Shown: positions 27,666-37,300 of the stretch, piece after piece
Position numbering within the stretch: position 1 is the first letter of the stretch
Layout of the letters: each line of letters begins with the position of its first letter
Program-made: the position numbers and the translations under genes
Origin: Leptospira langatensis
GTDB taxonomy: Bacteria > Spirochaetota > Leptospiria > Leptospirales > Leptospiraceae
Reading direction: 5' to 3'
DNA length: 64,000 nucleotides
Assembly (NCBI RefSeq): GCF_004770615.1
Contig: NZ_RQER01000007.1
Span: 186,001 to 250,000 of the forward strand
Notes under the pieces: model-generated
The model's input: the letters and a program-made list of their open reading frames with translations, nothing else
What the model was told of the DNA's origin: nothing
Database searches by the model: none

Positions 27666-27683
27666 CGAGTCCCGGTAGGTGCA
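27666..27683 (+). repeat. Repeat of the tRNA-Arg 3' end (att-like or tRNA remnant)
   Basis: CGAGTCCCGGTAGGTGCA here is identical to the last 18 bases of the tRNA (27487-27504), 179 bp away in the same orientation, with weaker similarity just upstream. Such repeats arise from integrase target sites or from loss of a second tandem tRNA. No integrase gene lies between them. The gap 27505-27983 otherwise holds only short GC-rich and inverted-repeat stretches and no supported gene. Confidence 0.65.
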
Positions 27684-27810
27684 CTCGAAGCACTATTGTT
27701 CCTACAATCCGATGCAAAGAGTTCCTACCTCGTTGGAACCCGAAAAAAATCCTCTTGCGTAGTTTATGTTTTTCTGATATGAGGAAACCGCGATCCCACA
27801 AGGCCCGCCT

Positions 27811-27834
27811 CCTCCACCCAATTCAGGGTGGGGG
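27811..27834. repeat. GC-rich hairpin in tRNA-downstream gap
   Basis: CCTCCACCC (27811-27819) pairs with GGGTGGGGG (27826-27834) around AATTCA, allowing one G-T pair. It is not followed by a T-run. It may be a short dispersed intergenic repeat; copy number elsewhere is unknown. Confidence 0.45.
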
Positions 27835-27983
27835 CCGCCGCCTGGAACCGGTTCCTCAGTAATATTGTCAGCTTCCTTCTTCTTAAAACGCATTCCAAGA
27901 AGATGACCAGTTAGTCATTTTTTATTGACATTTCTCACCAATCGACTATACCACGGTCCGCATTACAGAAACTGGAGAGAAAA

Positions 27984-29627
27984 ATGTTCCTACCCAAAGC
28001 TCCTCCCTACGACGCCTTAGCCTGGGCAAAGATGTCCTTTGCCGAACGGGCCCGTCTATCCTGCCAGGCCTGGGCAATCCAAGGCTATGGCTCCCCTCTC
28101 GGAGCCTATATCGTTTACGTACTAAAGATCGTAGGTTATATCGCGGGATGGATCTATTTCTGTTCCTTCACGCCTGGATTAGGAGAATGGGGAACGATCT
28201 CTTGGTGGTTCCAACCTATCGCCTTCCAAAAAGCGATCGTATGGAGCTTGTTATTCGAGGTTCTTGGTCTCGGATGCGGAAGCGGTCCGTTAACCGGAAG
28301 ATACTTCCCTCCTATCGGAGGATTTCTCTACTTCTTAAGACCGAAGACGACCAAAATGCCTTTATTCGAAGGGGCTCCTATCATCGGAGGAAAGACCAGA
28401 GGGATCTTAGAGGTCCTATCCTATGCAGCTCTCATTGTATCTCTTGTTTCTTGCCTGATCCATCCGGCACCGGGTCAAGATCAATTCCTACCTATCATCG
28501 TATTATTAGTTGTTGCGGGAATATTAGATAAAACTGTTTTTCTTGCGGCCAGAGCCGAGCATTATTGGGTAACCGTCGTGGTGTTCGCTTTCGCTCCGAA
28601 TTGGATCGCGGGGGCCATGATCGTGCAATTATCCATCTGGCTATTTGCGGGCTTTTCCAAATTAAATTCTCACTTTCCAAGTGTAGTATGCGTAATGGCG
28701 AGTAACAGTCCTTTCACTCCATTTGCCTGGTTTAGAAAAGCGATGTATAAGAATTATCCGGACGATCTACGCCCTTCCAATACTGCGATCGTAAAATCGT
28801 ATATGGGGATCTTATTGGAATTAGGGACTCCTATAGTTTTATTTACGGGAGTGGTAAGCGGTTCTTATACAATCGTAACGATCGGATTGGGAATGATGGT
28901 ATTCCTTCATAGTTATATCACGAGTAATTTCCCGATGGGAGTCCCGATAGAATGGAACTTCTTGGTAGTCTATTCTGGTTTCTTCTTATTTGGAGCTCAT
29001 TCCCAGATTACTCCTTTCGCATTGGACTCTACAGCGGTTGGGATCTTCCTCTTCTTCTTCTCTTTTGCGATCCCTTTATTAGGAAATATTAAACCGGAAT
29101 GGGTGTCCTTCTTATTGGCAATGCGCTATTACGCAGGCAATTGGGCGGTAAGCGTATGGATGTTCAGGGACGATAGCTACAAACGATTAGAAAATCTCAC
29201 CAAGACTTCTGCATGGTTGTATGATCAATTGGATATGTTCTACGAAAGAAAGGTCTCTGTAGGTTTGGTCAGCAAGGTCATGGCGTTCCGACTCATGCAC
29301 CTGCACGGAAAAGCTTTCCAAACCCTGGTCCCAAAAGCCGTAAAAGATTTTGAAAGATACGAATGGGTCGAAGGAGAACTCATTGCGGGAATGATAGTCG
29401 GTTGGAATTTCGGAGAAGGACATTTGCATAGCGAACAACTTCTCAGATCCGTGCAATCTCAATGCGGTTTCAAAGACGGAGAATTGCGTTGTATCTTCTT
29501 AGAAGGACAACCGCTCGGACAATCCACATTGCATTATAGGATTCACGATGCGGAAAAAGGACTGATAGAAGACGGTAAGATCCAGGTAAACGATCTGAAA
29601 GATCTGCAGCCTTGGCCGACCAAATAA
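27984..29627 (+). CDS. DUF3556-like polytopic membrane protein
   Basis: A 547-residue protein with about ten transmembrane segments in the first 360 residues and a soluble C-terminal part of about 150 residues. GCGSGPLTGRYFPPIGGFLYFLRP and the later NFPMGVPIEWN resemble the DUF3556 family, known mainly from mycobacteria and other lipid-rich bacteria. It overlaps the downstream oxidoreductase (TAATG), and a TetR regulator follows, so the three genes form one operon. The context suggests lipid or isoprenoid modification in the membrane, but the reaction is not known. The ATG at 27984 follows GGAGAG at a suitable distance. Confidence 0.7.
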   Translation: MFLPKAPPYDALAWAKMSFAERARLSCQAWAIQGYGSPLGAYIVYVLKIVGYIAGWIYFCSFTPGLGEWGTISWWFQPIAFQKAIVWSLLFEVLGLGCGSGPLTGRYFPPIGGFLYFLRPKTTKMPLFEGAPIIGGKTRGILEVLSYAALIVSLVSCLIHPAPGQDQFLPIIVLLVVAGILDKTVFLAARAEHYWVTVVVFAFAPNWIAGAMIVQLSIWLFAGFSKLNSHFPSVVCVMASNSPFTPFAWFRKAMYKNYPDDLRPSNTAIVKSYMGILLELGTPIVLFTGVVSGSYTIVTIGLGMMVFLHSYITSNFPMGVPIEWNFLVVYSGFFLFGAHSQITPFALDSTAVGIFLFFFSFAIPLLGNIKPEWVSFLLAMRYYAGNWAVSVWMFRDDSYKRLENLTKTSAWLYDQLDMFYERKVSVGLVSKVMAFRLMHLHGKAFQTLVPKAVKDFERYEWVEGELIAGMIVGWNFGEGHLHSEQLLRSVQSQCGFKDGELRCIFLEGQPLGQSTLHYRIHDAEKGLIEDGKIQVNDLKDLQPWPTK

Positions 29628-31081
29628 TGGAATATTCTTCCAAAGAATATGATGTTTGTGTAATAGGCTCGGGCCCTAACGGCCTGAGCGCAGCAGCCTT
29701 ACTCGCGAGTGCCGGCCATTCGGTGCTCGTATTAGAAGCTTCCGATACGATAGGCGGCGGACTGAGAAGCAAGGAACTTACCCTGCCCGGATTCTTACAC
29801 GACGTTTGCTCCGCGGCGCATCCCATGGGGATCCTTTCTCCTTATCTGAAGACCCTTCCCTTAGAAAAGCATGGACTGGAATGGATAGAACCGAAGGCCT
29901 CGGTAGCTCATCCTTTGGACGGAGAAAGGGCAGTCCTACTAAAACTTTCCTTAGAAGAAACTGCGGAAGATCTGGGAATGGACCGCAAAGCGTATCGTGA
30001 TCTTCTTTCTCCCTTTCTAAAAGATCCGGACGGACTCCTTTCCGACGCTCTGGCTCCATTAGGAATCCCTAAACATCCATTCTTACTGGCTCGCTTCGGA
30101 TTATTGGGAATACGCTCCGCAAGATCCATCGCCGAAAACTTCTTCCAAGAAGAAAGAGCCAAGGCACTATTCGCAGGATGCGCAGGCCATTCCATTCTTC
30201 CGTTAAGCAGAGCATTGACTGGAGCGCTCGGCCTATTATTCTCTATCACAGGACATATCAGATCTTGGCCGATAGTTGCGGGGGGATCCCAGATGATAGC
30301 AAAGTCCTTAGCCTCTTATCTCCAAACCATAAATGTAGAGATCAAAACCGGTCAAAAAGTAGAGAACTTAAGACAATTACCGAAGACAAGAGCGATATTA
30401 TTCGATACCAGCCCGGACCAGCTAGCAATATTAGGAGAAAAAATATTACCTTCTTCTTATATAAGAAGAATTAAATCCTATCGTTATGGGCCCGGGGTAT
30501 TTAAAATGGATTGGGCCTTGGACGGACCCATTCCCTGGAAAGATCCTCGTTGCCTCGAAGCCTCCACAGTTCATCTTGGAGGAAAATTCTCCGAAATTGC
30601 CGCCTCGGAAGCCGAAGTCTGGAAAGGAAAACACCCGGAAAAACCGTACATATTGGTGGTCCAACAAAGCCAATTCGATCCGAAACGAGCTCCTAAAGGA
30701 AAACATACGGGTTACGCGTATTGCCATGTTCCTCATGGATCCAATTTGGATCTAACCGAGGTCTTAGAAAAACAGATCGAACGATTTGCGCCCGGATTCA
30801 AAGATAGGATACTAGCCAGACATACAATGAATACCCAGGACTTCTATGGTTATAATGCGAACTATGTCGGAGGAGCGATCACAGGCGGGGTTGCCGATCT
30901 AACTCAGGCGTTCTTTCGACCGATCGCAAGAATGAATCCATACGGGACTCCCGATCCGCATTTGTATATTTGTTCCGCATCCACTCCACCGGGAGGAGGA
31001 GTACATGGGATGTGCGGGTATTATGCAGCCAAAAGCGTATTAAAGAAAATTCATACACTCAAACCGGTCCGGTACAAATAA
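29627..31081 (+). CDS. Phytoene-desaturase-type FAD/NAD(P)-binding oxidoreductase
   Basis: The start is the ATG overlapping the preceding TAA (TAATG at 29625-29629); an in-frame start 5 codons earlier is less likely. The 484-residue protein opens with a dinucleotide-binding fold DVCVIGSGPNGLSAAALLASAGHSVLVLEA and the GGG-x-R second motif (TIGGGLRSKEL). Its C-terminal flavin-binding part has GGGVHGMCGYYAA. These enzymes of the CrtI/phytoene-desaturase superfamily oxidise or isomerise polyprenyl or retinoid-like substrates. The membrane partner encoded just before it and the TetR gene after it suggest a regulated lipid-modification module; the substrate is unknown. Confidence 0.82.
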   Translation: MEYSSKEYDVCVIGSGPNGLSAAALLASAGHSVLVLEASDTIGGGLRSKELTLPGFLHDVCSAAHPMGILSPYLKTLPLEKHGLEWIEPKASVAHPLDGERAVLLKLSLEETAEDLGMDRKAYRDLLSPFLKDPDGLLSDALAPLGIPKHPFLLARFGLLGIRSARSIAENFFQEERAKALFAGCAGHSILPLSRALTGALGLLFSITGHIRSWPIVAGGSQMIAKSLASYLQTINVEIKTGQKVENLRQLPKTRAILFDTSPDQLAILGEKILPSSYIRRIKSYRYGPGVFKMDWALDGPIPWKDPRCLEASTVHLGGKFSEIAASEAEVWKGKHPEKPYILVVQQSQFDPKRAPKGKHTGYAYCHVPHGSNLDLTEVLEKQIERFAPGFKDRILARHTMNTQDFYGYNANYVGGAITGGVADLTQAFFRPIARMNPYGTPDPHLYICSASTPPGGGVHGMCGYYAAKSVLKKIHTLKPVRYK

Positions 31082-31083
31082 GA

Positions 31084-31722
31084 ATGAAATCTTCCCATCT
31101 AGTTTCCAGAAGAGAAGACAATAAGACCAGAAATAGGAACTCGATCATAGAGGCAGCGAGAAAGGTGTTCGCTTCCATAGGATTTGAGGCCTGCTCCACA
31201 AGGGAGATCATCCGCGCAAGCGGACTTGCCCAAGGAACCTTTTACAATTATTACAAGGATAAAGAATCCGTAATGCAGGATATCGCCGACGAATTATCGG
31301 AGGGTATCCGTTCCGGGATCCGAGAAGCAAGGGCAAAGGCAACGACTCCTCTCGCATTCTTAAGCGATGCCTATTTTGCGGTATTCAACGTAATGATGCA
31401 AGACCGAACCCATTTGGAATTGATCGCAAGGAACCGGGATATCATTCGGGGTTATCTTTTCCAAGGAGGCCCCATGACATATATATTAGAAGAATTAGAT
31501 AGAGATGTGGAGAATATGATCTCTGCAGGAAGCTTCTCCGCTCACCCGATCCATATCACCTCAGTCATGATGGTCGCCGCCGGCTTTGAAGCAATGGTGC
31601 TCTTAGCAAATGAGAACCGCTACGATATCCGTAAGCTCTCGGATTTTCTAGGTCTCTTGTTCCAAGGCGGGATTGAAAGAGTCTCCCAAATGATGAAGGA
31701 TGACGGAGAACTTTTTGTGTAA
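31084..31722 (+). CDS. TetR-family transcriptional regulator
   Basis: The start is the ATG at 31084, 2 bp after the oxidoreductase stop; a longer overlapping frame from 30970 lacks a TetR-like N-terminus. The helix-turn-helix is standard: IIEAARKVFASIGFEACSTREIIRASGLAQGTFYNYYKDKESV (about residues 21-63). The C-terminal ligand-binding part is helical. As the last gene of the operon it probably represses its own transcript in response to a hydrophobic ligand. No operator was identified upstream of 27984. Confidence 0.88.
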   Translation: MKSSHLVSRREDNKTRNRNSIIEAARKVFASIGFEACSTREIIRASGLAQGTFYNYYKDKESVMQDIADELSEGIRSGIREARAKATTPLAFLSDAYFAVFNVMMQDRTHLELIARNRDIIRGYLFQGGPMTYILEELDRDVENMISAGSFSAHPIHITSVMMVAAGFEAMVLLANENRYDIRKLSDFLGLLFQGGIERVSQMMKDDGELFV

Positions 31723-31749
31723 CTCGGCCATATAGTTTCTCCGCTCGAT

Positions 31750-32415
31750 CTAAAAACGAAGGCTTACACGATCCTTATATACAGGAGAAGAATTTGGATC
31801 CACAATGGTCCGCACAGTAGGATCCGAGAGAAGATTTATAAAACCTTGATCGACTGCATTCGCAATTCCTTTAGAAACGGAATCTGCAGACATATAGCCG
31901 GCGTGAGTCATCGGAGGAACGAGAGAACTCAAACGCCCTGATTTACCTTCTACAGTTTTCACTAAATTCTTTCCCTGATAAAATTTAAACTCCATAGATA
32001 TTTGGAAAACGGTAAAATTGAAGATCCCGGTCAACGCGTCGGTATGAAATTCATATTTGATATCCTGTATTTTAGTAGAGATAGAATTAATATCCCTATG
32101 CTTCTTAAATAAGGAATCGATTACGACTACATTCTCAAACTGAGCTTCCGCCCGATTTCTCATTGCTTGTTCGACGGATTGACCGATCTTAAAAGTACTT
32201 TCCGAGTAGCGTGGATATGTATAGTCCCTTAGATCTTTCGGAATTAAAATAGCAATCTCCTGAGAATACTGAGGTAGATCGATCCTCACCTTCTCCGGTT
32301 TTTGGTCCACAGATATAGCGCAAGAAATGAAAACCCCAAGGCAGAGACTAACGAGTCTGCAATACAAAAAAGCCGATCCGATCGTTCTCAAAAAACTGCG
32401 AAAACTCATATTCAT
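31750..32415 (-). CDS. Lipoprotein of unknown function (YajG/LptE-like layout)
   Basis: A 221-residue protein with a lipobox at the end of SLCLGVFISC. The mature part begins with conserved-looking PKDLRDYTYPRYSESTFKIGQSVEQAMRNRAEAQFENVVVIDS. This is the arrangement of small outer-membrane lipoproteins that carry an alpha/beta domain, such as YajG-like proteins. The C-terminal half has PMTHAGYMSADSVSKGIANAVDQGFINLLSD. Location is probably the periplasmic side of the outer membrane. It is separated from the next upstream gene by 99 bp and is probably transcribed on its own. Confidence 0.68.
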   Translation of the reverse strand: MNMSFRSFLRTIGSAFLYCRLVSLCLGVFISCAISVDQKPEKVRIDLPQYSQEIAILIPKDLRDYTYPRYSESTFKIGQSVEQAMRNRAEAQFENVVVIDSLFKKHRDINSISTKIQDIKYEFHTDALTGIFNFTVFQISMEFKFYQGKNLVKTVEGKSGRLSSLVPPMTHAGYMSADSVSKGIANAVDQGFINLLSDPTVRTIVDPNSSPVYKDRVSLRF

Positions 32416-32514
32416 ACTTGAGTTAGTATATTTGAGGGTTTAATAGGATTGTAAATAAAATTTATGAATAAAAATCAGGCGCAAAACTTGTAAGTAAGTC
32501 GCAATAGGCGACTA

Positions 32515-32874
32515 TCAATACTTTTCCGGTTCTAATGCGCAAGGCCCGTTTCTTCTTAGATTTAAATCCCAAGGTGAGACTGCGTTAAATAAAAGTAAGA
32601 TGTTCTTAACACAATTATCCACTTGGGCCTTCTTGTAATACTTATCTTCCTGCAATCCCTTGAACTCAGTCGCTAAAATATCGGTGGGATCGATCGCAAG
32701 AGGTTTTCCATTCAAAGAAGTAAACAACAGATCCGACTCGATAGAAGCGGTGAGTAATCTTTGCTTTACTACATCTCCTCTCTGGTAGTCAAACTGTGTC
32801 GCAAGTCCTATAGGACCAGCGACCATACATTTGGCTAAAATCATTCCGAATAGAACTAATACTGTTTTTTTCAT
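32515..32874 (-). CDS. Small lipoprotein (119 aa)
   Basis: The N-terminus MKKTVLVLFGMILAKCM is a lipoprotein signal (Cys16). The mature 100 residues are mixed, with two further cysteines (CVKNILLLFNAV and NGPCALEPEKY) that may form a disulfide. Similar short leptospiral lipoproteins exist, but I cannot name this one with certainty. It lies 53 bp downstream of the tandem lipoproteins of the second Rhs operon and may be part of that transcript, although the gap is larger than the overlaps within it. Confidence 0.62.
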   Translation of the reverse strand: MKKTVLVLFGMILAKCMVAGPIGLATQFDYQRGDVVKQRLLTASIESDLLFTSLNGKPLAIDPTDILATEFKGLQEDKYYKKAQVDNCVKNILLLFNAVSPWDLNLRRNGPCALEPEKY

Positions 32875-32927
32875 TTTTTCCTTCTGATCATATAATTAAA
32901 AAATAATGTATTTCCCAGAGAAACTGC

Positions 32928-33644
32928 CTATTGACTTCCCCCGGTATCGATATGACACTTAGGTTCTACATCGCCTGGCTTGTTCTCTTCGATCTGGAAT
33001 TCGAAAGCGAAGCCCTTATGGCCTTCCTGAGAGTTTTTATTTTCTCCAAGCTGGAGATGGATTACCGTGGGAGGATGCTTCGAATAGTCTAAGCGAGCCG
33101 GCAATACCGTCATTCGGATCGAATGATTCTCGGGGAGATTTAGCTCTCTAATTACTGTGCTAATCCGTTCATTTTCATGATCGTTTATATAGAATTGAAA
33201 CTTATTCAATCCGGACGGCACTGGCATCCAATACTCACAGTCGAAAATAAAAAACTCTCTTCGATCTCCGTTTAGGATTTGCCAGATCCGGCTTCTATAA
33301 AGCGTATCCCCTTTATGAATATAATAATTTTCAGAAGGGTTTATCGAATATAGATAATCTCCTTTTGCTAAAGGGAATGGAGCATCAGGATCAAACCATC
33401 GAAGCACAAAATTGTATTGGTTAGTTTTGTAGATCCAATACTCAGGTTCATAACTCCTTCTATCTTTATAGTCTTTCACGTTGAATTTTAAGTAAGTAGA
33501 CTTAACATTCTTTGCTTCATGACTATATCGAGATTCACCAATACCCGCCAAAGGAATGCAGCCGACATTATGAAAGAAATAAAATGTGAAAGAAAAGGAT
33601 ATGAGGAGGAAGCGATTCATGATTATTACTACCAAGATCTTCAT
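32928..33644 (-). CDS. Candidate immunity lipoprotein 2 of the second Rhs operon
   Basis: A 238-residue lipoprotein (signal ends in FFHNVGC). It is a paralogue of the gene just upstream: both contain YKDRRSYEP/YKDRKNYQP, LNGDRREFF, LPENHS and an identical segment from GENKNSQEGH through FEFQIEENKPG. The start overlaps the preceding stop by ATGA, with GGAG 8 nt upstream, so translation is coupled. An internal ATG at 33620 is possible but less well spaced. The position after an Rhs gene and the duplication suggest membrane-bound immunity; the cognate toxin is inferred to be the hydrophobic tail of the Rhs protein. Confidence 0.68.
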   Translation of the reverse strand: MKILVVIIMNRFLLISFSFTFYFFHNVGCIPLAGIGESRYSHEAKNVKSTYLKFNVKDYKDRRSYEPEYWIYKTNQYNFVLRWFDPDAPFPLAKGDYLYSINPSENYYIHKGDTLYRSRIWQILNGDRREFFIFDCEYWMPVPSGLNKFQFYINDHENERISTVIRELNLPENHSIRMTVLPARLDYSKHPPTVIHLQLGENKNSQEGHKGFAFEFQIEENKPGDVEPKCHIDTGGSQ

Positions 33645-34330
33645 TTATGCGTCTCCGCATTCTCATACAAATCGCATTGTAATTCTTTTTCGCCCGGCTT
33701 GTTCTCTTCGATTTGGAATTCGAAAGCGAAGCCCTTATGACCTTCTTGGGAATTTTTATTCTCTCCAAGTTGGAGATGGATTATTGCAGCAGGGTATTTA
33801 GAATAATCAATACGCGCAGGAAAAACGGTCATTCGAAGGGAGTGGTTTTCCGGGAGATTAAAATCTCGAATAATTTTGCTACTTCTTTCTTTCTCAAAAT
33901 CATTTACATAAAACTGAAATTTATTATGCCCGGACGGCAAAGGAATCCAATATTCACAATCGAATGCAAAGAATTCCCTCCGATCTCCATTCAACATTTG
34001 TTCAAACCAATTACGATGCAAATGGTCATTTTTGTTTTTGTAATATTCTTCTGCAGGATTTATAGGGTACGAGTAATCACCTTTTGTATATGGAAACGGG
34101 GGATCAGGAGGGAACCATTCCAAAAGAAATCTATATTGGTTTATTTTATAAAACCAACTATCTGGCTGATAATTCTTACGATCTTTGTAATTTCTTATTT
34201 GAAATTTTAAAAAATTTCCTTTCGTAGTTTGTATTTCATAGCTCCTGTTACGAGGGACAACTCCTCCCAGAGGTATGCATGACTCGCAATGGATGCACAG
34301 TATAGTCAGCAGGAGAAATTTGAATTTCAC
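33641..34330 (-). CDS. Candidate immunity lipoprotein 1 of the second Rhs operon (GTG start)
   Basis: A 229-residue lipoprotein: signal MKFKFLLLTILCIHCESC with the lipidation site at Cys15 or Cys18. The start is GTG at 34330, overlapping the Rhs stop (GTGA) and preceded by GGAGG six nucleotides upstream, which lies inside the Rhs coding end. This is strong evidence for translational coupling to the Rhs gene. The mature domain is beta-rich and close to the next gene over its whole length. It is AT-rich compared with the window. As a surface or periplasmic lipoprotein it could neutralise a membrane-active toxin tip; this role is inferred. Confidence 0.7.
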   Translation of the reverse strand: MKFKFLLLTILCIHCESCIPLGGVVPRNRSYEIQTTKGNFLKFQIRNYKDRKNYQPDSWFYKINQYRFLLEWFPPDPPFPYTKGDYSYPINPAEEYYKNKNDHLHRNWFEQMLNGDRREFFAFDCEYWIPLPSGHNKFQFYVNDFEKERSSKIIRDFNLPENHSLRMTVFPARIDYSKYPAAIIHLQLGENKNSQEGHKGFAFEFQIEENKPGEKELQCDLYENAETHK

Positions 34331-37300
34331 AAACTTCCTCCACAGGTCTTATGAACCGCATCTCCGTAATCTAAAACTAGACCAATCGGTGGAGCAGCCT
34401 TTTTCGTCTCATACTCAATATAATACCCTACAGCGTCCGCACCGACAGATCTCCAATCCTTCTTATAAGCACTATTTGCAGTACTCGCGTATCCAAAGTA
34501 TTCGGCGGCTTTCTTTATTAAGGTATATTCTCCAGTGATTGCTCCAAAGATCCCAGCAGCACTGACTCCCATCATGATCCCGAACTGGATACCGGTTGCA
34601 TAGCAAGCCGCGATCCTCGCGTCCTTCTCGCTCCAATGTATATTATTGAAACTTGATTTAGACAGACCGCCTGCTATATACGCTTGAAGGGTGAATGGAG
34701 AAAGGACCGATCCAGCAAATGCGACCCCTACATAACCTGCAATTAAAGCAGTAGTGCTAAGCAAATACGCGATTCCCGCGGCGGGAACGATGGCAGTAAC
34801 CAGAGCCGCCATTACCAAAAAAGAAGCGACCGTAAGAGCGGCGACTCCGGCAAGCAAGGCAGTAGCACCTGCAACCATTGCTACAGAAGAAGCGAGAAGT
34901 CCGGCCCCAATCCCCAAGGCTCCTGCTACCATGGTTATAGTCGAAGCCACTGAGACTGCTCCCATGCTTGCAACCAATCCTGTGACGGCAGCCATGGTCG
35001 CTCCTGCACTTCCCGCTAATGCACCTCCAAGTGCGACACCCATTAGATTCAGTCCGACAATGCTAGCGATCCCGACCCCTGCGGCGCCGATCCCAAGAGC
35101 CGTGCCGATCAGGGTTACGGGAGCGATCGCTGCCCCTACTCCTAAGGCATCGCTCCATCTTTGGGAACTGATGAAGAATGCGCGTTGGAAGAAGCCACTA
35201 ACGGAAATATGAAAATTAAAAAAACCTAAACCGTTTCTATCCAAGAAACTGCTCAGGATGCTATTCCCGCTCGGATCCGTATATCGTACAGGATTTCCTT
35301 CCGTGTACATGTATAGATCCATGCCCATAGGGCGATTCGAATCCATAACCGTATCCGCTTGTAGGAATCTTCCTAAGATCGGATCGTAATATCTAGCCTT
35401 GAAATAATAGAGCCCTGTTTCCTTATCTTCTTCTTGTCCGTTGTATTTATAACGGAACACATCCGGTCCGGAAGAATCTGTGCGTTGTATTTCCCCATAC
35501 GGTTTATATGAAATATAGGATGCTCCTCCCTGGTCTCCTCCGGCGATCCGATTCCCATTCCCGTCGGTTGCCATTGTGATCGAACCCAAATGGTCCGGAT
35601 GTAGGAACAAAAACCCACTGAAAGGAAGTCCGGCTCCGGAGCCTGCTCCCCCCGGTTCGTACGGATTACTGACGGAAGGCGTATCGGAACTGAATTGAGG
35701 AGCAATCAACCAAGGGGGAGTTCCGTTCCCGTTAGGCATAAATACGGAGCAATGCGAAAAGCTTAAAAGAAGAATGGGGGTCGCAAACTTAAATAGAATG
35801 CTACGGATCCCCTCTTGGTAGGCTAAAAAGGCGAATCCTAAGCTTAAGAAGATTGCTATATACAGAAATCCCAAATTAGTTCCGGGAATTAAGAAGAAAT
35901 ACTTAATCCCTCGGATCGACTTATCTTTTAAGTTCCATACAAGGCCGTTCCAAGCCGATCGCATCTGGGAGGAAGGATCTTCGACCATTAGGGCCTTGCT
36001 TACTAATACCGCATCCGTTCTGGTCCATTGGCCGACCAGATCTCCCGCATTTCCCTTAAAGTACAATGTGTGTTGAGGAGATTGCCCCGGAGTTAGGACT
36101 ACTTCATAGATCCCTCCGATCGAAATGGTTTTACTGGAATCGCTGGACTTTGTCTTTCGGATCCGAGTCCCTGTAAAATCGTAATCGAATAGAATGGTAT
36201 CCTGATCGGCGGTGGTTAAGCTCTTTAATTTCTGAAAGGAATTATAAGTAAAATTTTCTCCGCTCCTAGAGATCACATTCCCGGAAGAGTCGTATGAATA
36301 ATCGTAGCTTGTATTCTGCCCGACTACGCGACTCACCGCATTCTTATGAGATTGGTTCGTATAAGAATATGTTAAATTTCCTTTTTGGAGTAGTTTTCCG
36401 GAATCCGAATATTGATAGTCTTCGCTTCCATAAACTCCCGCCGCAGTTAAGAGACGATTGAGAGGGTCATAGGTAAAGTTTTGGCTTCGACCCGGATTTA
36501 CCTTGTCTTGGATGGATAGATAATTCCCAAAATTGTCGTACGAATATTCTATACTTTGGTAGGTCTGGGTATCCTTAGAGGTCTTGAATTTAGTCGGCCT
36601 CAGTTGGATCGGATCGTAATAGATATCCGTACGGACCCCATTGCCTAGAACTCTCTGGATCTTGATCTGACCGTCTTCCAGAATGGGACCATTGTATTGA
36701 ACTACAGGAAAATCCGAACCGCTTCCATTCGAGGGAGTCAATGTGATCCCCGAAAGATAACCCGCATCCGAGTAGAGATTCTTGGCGATACTGCCATCCG
36801 GATAAACGATTTCTTCTACTTGGTTCTGTAGATTGAATTTCTTTTGGATGAGAAAGGTCAAATCCTCATCTATTAAATTTTTCTGAATTAGAGTTTGGTT
36901 GCCACGAATATCGTATTGGAACTCCGTGCTTCCCAAATTATCCGTAACACGGGTCAATCTCCCGATCGCATTGCTTTTTTGCGGATCATCATACTCGTAC
37001 GCATGCGATTCCAATTCTCCTTGAGAAGAACGACCCGTAACTTGGACGGTCCTCCCCAAAACGTCATAACCATATCCGACCTTGGATCCGTTCGCATTCC
37101 TTTGCTCTATTAGATTTCCCGAATTCGGATCGTAGGAGAACTCGGTAATCCCGGAATCGGGATGAATGATCTTAGTCTGTCTTCCTGCAAGATCGGTCTC
37201 AATGTATGTGGTCCCGTTTTCAGGATCGGAAATCTGCGAGGTCTTTCCGTTCGGTGAATAGGAATAGCCGATCGTCTTTCCTTGTTTCGTAACGGAAATT

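Noticed and set aside
34754..35212. 152-aa Ala/Pro-rich plus-strand ORF
   Set aside because: It is the antisense shadow of the Ala/Gly-rich tail of the second Rhs protein.
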